The notes beneath the pieces are model-generated. The model had not been told where the DNA came from. It saw only the letters and a program-made list of their open reading frames with translations, and searched no databases. Positions 15,144 through 21,016 of a stretch of DNA of 23,310 bases are shown here, in pieces (the first letter of the stretch is position 1; the number at the start of each line of letters is the position of its first letter). Origin of the DNA: ZC4RG30 sp964396335 (GTDB taxonomy: Bacteria; Pseudomonadota; Gammaproteobacteria; Steroidobacterales; Steroidobacteraceae); assembly GCA_964396335.1 (NCBI GenBank), contig CAYNEX010000032.1, positions 1 to 23,310 of the forward strand. Reading direction: 5' to 3'. Position numbers and translations under genes: made by a program.

Positions 15144-15827
15144 ATGAAGACCGGCCCGCGCGTCGCGCTGGTCGCAGGGGGCAGCGGCCTGACCGGCCAT
15201 GCATTGCTGCGCCTGATGCTGCAGCAACAGGTCTTCGAGCGCGTGATCGCGCTGTCGCGCCGGCCGCTGCCACTGGAGCATGCCCGCTTCGCCAACCGCA
15301 TCCTGCGCTTCGACCAGCTGGAAAGCAGCCTGAAGGGCATGCGCTGCACCGATGCCTTCTGCGCGCTGGGTGCGGCCGGCGGGCCGCGCGCGCAGCCGGC
15401 GCAGCTGCAGGCAGTCGACCTCGACCTGGTGCTGTCCTTCGCCCGCGCCGCCAGGCAGGCCGGTGCCGCAAGGCTGGTGGTGGTTTCGGCCGCCGGCGCC
15501 GACAAGGCTGCTTCCACGCCGTTCCTGCGCGTGAAAGGCGAGATGGAGGTGGCGCTGCGGCCACTCGGCTTTGAAGCCATCGACATCCTGCAGCCCGGTG
15601 CGGTGTTCGGCAGCCGCGAGGGCGGCGTGAAGGACCTGCTGCGGGAAGGAATGCTGGCGCTGGCCAGTCCGCTCTTGCGTCGCAGCAAGGCCTCGCTGAA
15701 TGCCATCTCCGGCGCCGACCTGGCTGCCGCCATGCTCGGCGTGGCCGTTGCGGGGCGGCCCGGCATCCGCACCTACGCCGGTGAAAACCTCACCAGGGCC
15801 GCGTTCTCGCTCCGCACCGCACCATAA
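15144..15827 (+). CDS. NAD(P)-binding atypical short-chain dehydrogenase (HTATIP2/TIP30-like)
   Basis: A 227-residue cytosolic Rossmann-fold protein. The dinucleotide loop is VAGGSGLTG near residues 10-18. The segment RLVVVSAAGAD, followed by FLRVKGEMEVAL and then LQPGAVFGSREGG, is the typical centre of HTATIP2/TIP30-like atypical SDR proteins. The usual catalytic Tyr of YxxxK is Phe here (FLRVK), so normal SDR catalysis is uncertain; the substrate is unknown. I chose ATG 15144 because GGAGG at 15129-15133 lies 10 nt before it; a GTG at 15120 would add 8 residues. It may be transcribed alone from the divergent gap, or together with the GGDEF-EAL gene 79 nt downstream. Confidence 0.82.
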   Translation: MKTGPRVALVAGGSGLTGHALLRLMLQQQVFERVIALSRRPLPLEHARFANRILRFDQLESSLKGMRCTDAFCALGAAGGPRAQPAQLQAVDLDLVLSFARAARQAGAARLVVVSAAGADKAASTPFLRVKGEMEVALRPLGFEAIDILQPGAVFGSREGGVKDLLREGMLALASPLLRRSKASLNAISGADLAAAMLGVAVAGRPGIRTYAGENLTRAAFSLRTAP

Positions 15828-15906
15828 GCCCGATTGGTGACATGGCGCACGTCCCTGCGGGGCGGTGCGCTGTGAAATGCAGGGCATGCCAAACCGGGAC
15901 AGCGCC

Positions 15907-18741
15907 ATGGAGGCGCGACACCGCAATTTCCTGCCCGCCAGCCTCGCCGGACGCGTGGCGCTGGCCGTGCTCGCCGGCGGGCTGCTGCTGCTGGTGCTCA
16001 GTGTGCTGCTGCAGGCCGGCAAGCAGGATCGTCAATACCGCGCGATGCGGCAGGAACAGCTGCGCCAGACCGTGCAGCAGGCCGCGCTGATGGTGCGCTC
16101 GCGCATCGGCAATGCCGAGGTGCTGCTGCGGACCGCGGTGGAGCGTTCGCGTCGCGATGCCGATGGCAACTGGAACGGCCTGCGCGCGACGCTGCAGCAG
16201 GACGGTGGTTTTTTCGGCAGCGTCACCATCCTCGATCCGGATGAGGACGAACACTTCCAGCTCGGCGCGCGCGAGTTCCGGCTGACGGCACGCGAGGCCG
16301 AAGCCCTGCGCGATGGCCGCAGCGTGCTGGTGGCGCCGCGGGTGGCCGCCGGTGCCGGTCGCCTCTACCTGCTGCGCAGGCTGAATGAACCGGCGCCGCA
16401 GCGGCGTGTGCTGGCCGAAATGCGTGAGGGCTGGTGGTCGATGCTGCAGGGCATGGGCCAGGGCATCCAGCTGGCGGCCTTTGATGCCGGCGGCCAGGTG
16501 CATCTGAGCACCCGCACCAACGTGGCGCCGATCGCGGAGCTGGGGCGCCAGCGCGCCGCCGCACTGGAAACCGGCCAGCTCAGTGCCGACATCGCCTGGA
16601 ACGAGAACGGTGAACCGTGGGTGGGCGCGGTCGCGCCGCTGTCGATGGGCATCGTCACATCGGATGCGGGGCTGGTGCTTGCCGCCATCCATCGCGACCG
16701 CCCCTGGTCGGTGGCGTTCTGGTCCGCCGTGCGGACGCAGTCGACCTTCCTGCCGCTGGTGCTGCTGGCCGCGTGGCTGGCATTCGCCTGGATGCGCCGG
16801 CAGGAACAAGCGCTGCGCCATGTGCGGCGCGCACTGGATGCCCTGCCGGACCGCCGTGTCGCGCTGGTCGGGCCGGCGGGGCTGTCACCGGAAGTACGGC
16901 GGCTGGTCGACGCCGCGCAACGCGCCGGCGAGGCCATCCAGCAGCAGAACCACACGCGGCGTGTGCTCGACGAGATCGATGCGCTGCTGCTGCCCGGCGG
17001 CGATTACGAAAGCGTGCTCGACCAGGTGCTGACGCGCGTGCGCAGCGTGAGTCGCGCGCACAACGTCGGCCTCACGCTGGTGGATGTGATGACCGGGCAT
17101 GGTCGCCTGTTCGCGGTCAGCGCCGCGGGTGGCCAGCCGGTGACGCGCGTCGTGCTCGACCATGACATGGCGTTGCGCCTGCGTGATGCCGAGCAGGGCA
17201 TGACCATCGTGCGCTGCGAGGAAGGCCGCCACAGCTTCCTCGAGCCGTTGCAGGATGGTGGCGCGAAGTTCTTCTGGGTGTGGCCGGTGATGGCCGGCGG
17301 CGACCTGGCCGCGGTGCTGTCGGTGGGCTTCGAGGACGCGCCGTCCGGCGGCAGCGGCATCGCCGACATCGGCACGCAATGCGCGCAGCGCCTCGGCCTG
17401 TCGCTGGCCAGCCATGCGCGCGCCGAACGCCTGTATCGCCAGGCGCACTTTGATCCGCTGACGCAGCTGCCGAACCGCCAGCTGTTCCGCGACCAGCTGC
17501 AGGCGGAACTGCACAACGCCGTCGCCTCCGGCGGGTGCGGTGCGCTGCTGTACATCGACCTCGACCACTTCAAGCGCATCAACGACTCGATGGGCCACGA
17601 GGCCGGTGACCAGCTGCTGGCCATCGTCGCGCAGCGCCTGCGCGGCTGCGTGAAGGAAGAGGACACCGTGGCGCGCCTGGGTGGCGATGAGTTCACCGTG
17701 ATCCTGCGCCATGTCGAGGATGCCGGCGAGGTGGCCGCGGTGGCCCGGTGCATCATCGAGGCCATGAAACACCCGGTGCGCCTGCAGGAGCGCGAGCACC
17801 TGGTGCGCGCCAGCATCGGCATCGCGATGTTCCCGTCCGATGGCAGCGCCATCGATGAGCTGCTGCACCACGCTGACCTCGCGATGTACCGCGCCAAGGA
17901 ACTGGGGCGCGGCGGCGCCGAGTTCTACAACCCGAAGATGGGCCTGCGCGCGGCGGACTCCGGGCTGTTCCGCGCGCTGAGCCGGCGCGAGTTCTCGCTG
18001 TATTACCAGCCGCAGTACCGCGTCTCGGATGGTCGCCTCGCCGGCGTCGAGGCGCTGCTGCGCTGGCAGCAGCCGGATGGCGTGCTGCGCACCTCGGCCG
18101 AGTTCGTGCCTGCGGCAGAGGAGTCCGGCCTGATCGTCGACCTCGGCGGCTGGGTGCTGGAAGTGGCCTGCGCGCAGCTGGCGCAGTGGCGGGAAGCCGG
18201 CGTGGCGCCGCCGGTGCTGGCCGTGAACCTTTCCGTGCAGCAGCTGCGCGACGTGCAGCTGGTGCCGATGCTGCGCCGGCTGCTGGAACGGCACCGCCTG
18301 ACGCCGCAGTCGCTGGCCTTCGAGATCAGCGAGACCGCGCTCACCGACGAGGACAGCCAGCAGCGCCTGCACGAGCTGTCGGAGCTGGGCGTGGGGCTGA
18401 CGCTGGATGACTTCGGCACCGGCAATACGTCGCTGGCGAACCTGCGGCGGCACCCGGTGCAGGCGGTGAAGATCGATCGCAGCTTCGTGGATCGCCTCGA
18501 GGCCGATGCCGAGGCCGCGATGGTGGCCGGCACCATCATCGTGATGGCGCATTCGCTCGACAAGCAGGTGATCGCCGAGGGTGTGGAAACCGCCGGGCAG
18601 CTGGAATTCCTGCGCGATCGCCGCTGCGACCTGGCGCAGGGCTATTACATGGCCCGGCCGCTGTCGGTGCAGGACATGACCGCGATGCTGCTCGGCCAGC
18701 GCGCCAACCGCGAGCAGGAACGCAGCCTCGCCAGCGGCTGA
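15907..18741 (+). CDS. Membrane cyclic-di-GMP enzyme with GGDEF and EAL domains
   Basis: A 944-residue sensor enzyme. A membrane helix lies near residues 16-38 (VALAVLAGGLLLLVLSVLL), then a ~240-residue periplasmic sensing region, and a second helix at about 281-297 (FLPLVLLAAWLAFAW). A cytoplasmic GAF-like region follows (about 355-505). The diguanylate cyclase domain starts at about 513 with FDPLTQLPNRQLF and has an intact GGDEF at 592-596. The inhibitory site upstream reads KEED instead of RxxD. The phosphodiesterase domain (about 690-935) has EALLRW (715-720), NLSVQQ, EISETAL, DDFGTG, KIDRSF and AEGVET, all consistent with an active EAL enzyme. It may therefore both make and break c-di-GMP. 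I chose ATG 15907 with GGGA at 15896-15899; in-frame ATGs at 15877 and 15886 and a GTG at 15865 are alternatives. It lies just upstream of a c-di-GMP riboswitch. Confidence 0.95.
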   Translation: MEARHRNFLPASLAGRVALAVLAGGLLLLVLSVLLQAGKQDRQYRAMRQEQLRQTVQQAALMVRSRIGNAEVLLRTAVERSRRDADGNWNGLRATLQQDGGFFGSVTILDPDEDEHFQLGAREFRLTAREAEALRDGRSVLVAPRVAAGAGRLYLLRRLNEPAPQRRVLAEMREGWWSMLQGMGQGIQLAAFDAGGQVHLSTRTNVAPIAELGRQRAAALETGQLSADIAWNENGEPWVGAVAPLSMGIVTSDAGLVLAAIHRDRPWSVAFWSAVRTQSTFLPLVLLAAWLAFAWMRRQEQALRHVRRALDALPDRRVALVGPAGLSPEVRRLVDAAQRAGEAIQQQNHTRRVLDEIDALLLPGGDYESVLDQVLTRVRSVSRAHNVGLTLVDVMTGHGRLFAVSAAGGQPVTRVVLDHDMALRLRDAEQGMTIVRCEEGRHSFLEPLQDGGAKFFWVWPVMAGGDLAAVLSVGFEDAPSGGSGIADIGTQCAQRLGLSLASHARAERLYRQAHFDPLTQLPNRQLFRDQLQAELHNAVASGGCGALLYIDLDHFKRINDSMGHEAGDQLLAIVAQRLRGCVKEEDTVARLGGDEFTVILRHVEDAGEVAAVARCIIEAMKHPVRLQEREHLVRASIGIAMFPSDGSAIDELLHHADLAMYRAKELGRGGAEFYNPKMGLRAADSGLFRALSRREFSLYYQPQYRVSDGRLAGVEALLRWQQPDGVLRTSAEFVPAAEESGLIVDLGGWVLEVACAQLAQWREAGVAPPVLAVNLSVQQLRDVQLVPMLRRLLERHRLTPQSLAFEISETALTDEDSQQRLHELSELGVGLTLDDFGTGNTSLANLRRHPVQAVKIDRSFVDRLEADAEAAMVAGTIIVMAHSLDKQVIAEGVETAGQLEFLRDRRCDLAQGYYMARPLSVQDMTAMLLGQRANREQERSLASG

Positions 18742-18860
18742 AACGGCTGCCCGCTCAGCCATTCCCTGATTTCCGCCAACTTATGTATTGCGCCGGTGAA
18801 GCCCGGTCGCATCCCTGTCATCCTGTCTGCCGAAGGTGACATATGTCTTTAACCAAGTTC
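18742..18860 (+). other. Non-coding spacer after the GGDEF-EAL gene
   Basis: No gene is visible. The sequence GGCTGA...TCAGCC (18736-18741 and 18755-18760) could form a weak hairpin directly after the stop, but there is no U-tract. The region is clearly less GC-rich than its neighbours, as expected next to a promoter. Confidence 0.4.
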
Positions 18861-18889
18861 TTGACGTGTGGTCGCCACATACAGACACT
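18861..18889 (+). promoter_or_regulatory. Candidate promoter of the riboswitch-SPOR transcript
   Basis: TTGACG (18861-18866, five of six to the consensus -35) is followed after 17 bp by GACACT (18884-18889, three of six). Transcription would begin near 18896, just before the riboswitch. Position and spacing are good; the -10 is weak. Confidence 0.4.
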
Positions 18890-18902
18890 TTGATCAACAA
18901 GT

Positions 18903-18990
18903 GACCAAGGCAAACCCGTCGTGAGGCGGGGACGCAAAGCCACCGGTCTCCGCGGCCAGAAGGGCCAGGAGACAGCGGAGTTGCCCAGGA
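18903..18990 (+). ncRNA. Cyclic-di-GMP-I riboswitch (GEMM-I)
   Basis: The conserved GEMM-I blocks appear in the right order: AGGCAAACC (18908-18916), GGGACGCAAAGCC (18929-18941), CCGG (18943-18946) and CAGCGGAGTTGCC (18973-18985). The first helix pairs CCCGTC (18915-18920) with GGCGGG (18925-18930) around a GTGA tetraloop of GNRA type, closed by GGC/GCC at 18909-18911 and 18939-18941. The second helix pairs GTCTCC (18946-18951) with GGAGAC (18968-18973), with GGCC/GGCC inside it. Known members of this class bind c-di-GMP and control motility, pili or envelope genes. The 3' end lies about 14 nt before the ribosome site GGAG (19005-19008) of the SPOR gene, and no U-run terminator follows, which favours control of translation. 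GGCAA (18909-18913) could alternatively pair with TTGCC (18981-18985). Confidence 0.93.
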
Positions 18991-19018
18991 AGCAAACCTT
19001 CCACGGAGTTTCACGGTG

Positions 19019-20656
19019 ATGAGCGCAAGCAGTGCAGAGATCCTCGGTGTCAACGGTTCGGCCGCACCGTCCCGGTTGTTCGTCATCAATCTCGCTGCTT
19101 CCACATCCCCCATGGCGCTGTCGCATCCCAGCTCACCGGAGCTGAAGCGCTACACCTTCTTTGTCAGCCGCCAGCGCGAGGACGGACGCGAACGCTTCCG
19201 CCTGCACATGGGTTATTTCGCAACCCAGGAAGAAGCGGAAACGCTGCTGGACTCGGTGCGTGACATCTATCCGGCGGCGTGGGCCGGTCCGGCGCCGACC
19301 ACCGGCATGGGCCGTCGCGGCCGCATCGCGCCGGGCAGTGTGGTGGCGGCCGCGCCGGCACCGCTCAGTGCCGTGGCGAAGCCGGCGACGGCTGCACCGG
19401 TAGCACCGGCTGCGGCGGTTGCACCGGCCGCACCGGCTGCGCCGGTAGCACCGGTGCAGGCCGAAGCGCCTGTTGCCGCAGCAAAGCCTGCCGACAGCAA
19501 TCCCCCGCGCCCGGCCAGCGCCGCGCCCGTGTCTGCGCCCGCGCCTGTGCCTGCGCCCAAGGCGGCGCCGGTGGCGCGCCCGGTTGCGAAGCCCGCCGAA
19601 CCCGAGCCGCTGGATGTCATGTCGAACCTGCGCGATGTGCTGGCGCAGCTGTCCGAGGAGCACTCCGATGCGCCCACGGTGCAGATGCGCATTCCGCCGG
19701 AACTGACCGCGGTGACGCCGCCGCGTGTCGCGCCGGTGGCCAAGCCGGCCGCGCCGGAGCTGAGCGGTGCCGATGCGCTGACGCTGCTGGAAACCCCGCC
19801 GGTGGCGCCGCGCCAGCCGGCCGCACCGGCGGTGGCACTGGACAATCCCTTCGCGGGCCTCGAGAACGAGCCGGAGGTCCGCCTCGTCACGCCCGAGGAC
19901 ACGCAGACCCTCACCGACATCAGGATCGACCGCCAGAACAACGCGCCGCCGTGCTTCGCGGTGCAGCTGGTGTGGTCGGTGTCGCCCATCGACGTGACCT
20001 CGCTGCCGCACCTGGCCATCTTCGACGCCTACACGCTCTACAACGTCGAGGGCAATCGCCAGGGCCGCAAGTGGTATGGCCTGCGGCTGGGTTTCTTCAG
20101 CGATCCGAATTCGGCCACCCAGGTGGCCAACTACGTGCGCTCGGACTACAAGTCGGTGGCCGTGGTGCCGGTGGCCGTGAAGGAGCGCGATCGCGCCAAG
20201 GGCCCCGAGCGCGCGCCGGCTGCCAGCGAGCCGCGCAAGGCCAGCGAGAGCGACCTGGTGCGCGACAAGATGGATGGCTTCGAGCTGCTGGCGGATGACC
20301 GTCCGGCGCCGGCGAAGCGCGACCTGGATGACGCGGGCCGCAAGCCCGCGCCGGCTGCCGCGGCGAATGGCGCCGCGCCCGCCGGCCTGCCGAAGGCCAC
20401 CGGCAAGCCCGCCGGCAAGCGGGTGGTGGCGCGTCGTCGTCCGCCGCCGGTGCCGCAGGGCAGGACGGTCAGCACCGGTGTGGGTGGACCGGAGGTGCTC
20501 GAGTCGACGCTCGAGATCCTCGGCGCCTCGACGCTGTCGCTGGATGATGGTGGCCGCGCCATCATCACCGACGCTGCCGCGCGCAAGCCGGTGGAGAAGA
20601 AGTCCTCCGGTGGCAGCCGCTTCTCGCGCCTGCTCAGCCGCTTGAGCGGCGGCTGA
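19019..20656 (+). CDS. Protein with two SPOR-like domains, under c-di-GMP riboswitch control
   Basis: A 545-residue protein. The first SPOR-like region is about residues 43-95 (KRYTFFVSRQ, then RFRLHMGYFATQEEAE). The second is about 311-390 (CFAVQLVWSVSP, then WYGLRLGFFSDPNSATQ). Both show the R-L-x-x-G-F/Y-F strand pattern followed by a helix that marks SPOR-type domains, which in well-known cases bind denuded peptidoglycan. They are joined by a long Ala/Pro-rich linker (about 105-200), and the C-terminus is Pro/Lys-rich with a basic serine-rich end (SRFSRLLSRLS). I see no signal peptide or membrane helix, so a periplasmic role is not obvious. I chose ATG 19019 with GGAG at 19005-19008; GTG 19016 is equally possible. 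The riboswitch upstream predicts regulation by c-di-GMP, perhaps made by the neighbouring GGDEF-EAL enzyme. Confidence 0.8.
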   Translation: MSASSAEILGVNGSAAPSRLFVINLAASTSPMALSHPSSPELKRYTFFVSRQREDGRERFRLHMGYFATQEEAETLLDSVRDIYPAAWAGPAPTTGMGRRGRIAPGSVVAAAPAPLSAVAKPATAAPVAPAAAVAPAAPAAPVAPVQAEAPVAAAKPADSNPPRPASAAPVSAPAPVPAPKAAPVARPVAKPAEPEPLDVMSNLRDVLAQLSEEHSDAPTVQMRIPPELTAVTPPRVAPVAKPAAPELSGADALTLLETPPVAPRQPAAPAVALDNPFAGLENEPEVRLVTPEDTQTLTDIRIDRQNNAPPCFAVQLVWSVSPIDVTSLPHLAIFDAYTLYNVEGNRQGRKWYGLRLGFFSDPNSATQVANYVRSDYKSVAVVPVAVKERDRAKGPERAPAASEPRKASESDLVRDKMDGFELLADDRPAPAKRDLDDAGRKPAPAAAANGAAPAGLPKATGKPAGKRVVARRRPPPVPQGRTVSTGVGGPEVLESTLEILGASTLSLDDGGRAIITDAAARKPVEKKSSGGSRFSRLLSRLSGG

Positions 20657-20661
20657 TCCAC

Positions 20662-20688
20662 CGGGCGCCGTCACATCAGCGGCGCCCG
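20662..20688. terminator. Hairpin between convergent genes, probable bidirectional terminator
   Basis: CGGGCGCCG (20662-20670) and CGGCGCCCG (20680-20688) form a perfect 9-bp GC stem with a 9-nt loop, starting 6 nt after the SPOR gene stop. There is no U-tract, so it may depend on other factors, or mainly protect 3' ends. Confidence 0.6.
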
Positions 20689-20698
20689 ATCCCTGGAA

Positions 20699-20712
20699 GG
20701 GGCATCTGCCCC
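20699..20712 (-). terminator. Short hairpin right after the zinc-ribbon gene
   Basis: GGGGC (20699-20703) and GCCCC (20708-20712) pair around a 4-nt loop directly downstream of the minus-strand stop (20714-20716). Small and without a U-run, it may act together with the larger hairpin next to it to end the uvrA-like transcript. Confidence 0.35.
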
Positions 20713-20713
20713 G

Positions 20714-21016
20714 CTATTTGCCGAACAGCTTTTCCAGTTCCGCGCGCGCGGCATCCGCCGCGCCCGGGGCATTGCCGCCCTTGAACGCGCCGGCCACCGG
20801 CCTGAAGTGGTCGCAGAAATTGGCGCGTTCCTTGTCGCGGACTTCCTCCACCGTCTGCTCGCGGCATTGCTGGTAGGCACGCGGATCGTAGTTCGCGCAC
20901 AGCTTGCAGGCGTGCAGGTCGACGCCGCAGGCCTTGCAGCGGTCGCTGCGGCCGAACGGCAGGGACAGCGCGGCCAGCGACTGGCCGCATTTCCAGCAGG
21001 CAATGTCATGTGCCAT
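20714..21016 (-). CDS. Small Cys-rich zinc-ribbon protein
   Basis: A 100-residue cytosolic protein. Eight Cys are arranged as CWKC (7-10), CKAC (27-30), CKLC (37-40), C51 and C68. The first two pairs make a classic zinc ribbon, and the others could form a second metal site. The middle, from NYDPRAYQQC to ANFCDHFRP, looks strongly conserved in style, and the last 25 residues are Ala/Gly-rich with a helical tail (AELEKLFGK). I cannot name the family. I chose the ATG whose complement is at 21014-21016 (MAHDIACW) rather than one 33 nt upstream, because it starts just before the Cys motif. It overlaps the end of the UvrA-family gene by 11 nt, so the two are co-translated, and a role beside DNA repair is possible but unproven. 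Confidence 0.8.
   Translation of the reverse strand: MAHDIACWKCGQSLAALSLPFGRSDRCKACGVDLHACKLCANYDPRAYQQCREQTVEEVRDKERANFCDHFRPVAGAFKGGNAPGAADAARAELEKLFGK

Noticed and set aside
16885..18762. 625-residue minus-strand open frame opposite the GGDEF-EAL gene
   Set aside because: Antisense to intact GGDEF and EAL motifs, with no domain of its own.
18903..18990. Cobalamin or other metabolite riboswitch
   Set aside because: The order of conserved blocks and the two-helix layout with a GNRA loop fit GEMM-I; no B12-box-like sequence is seen.
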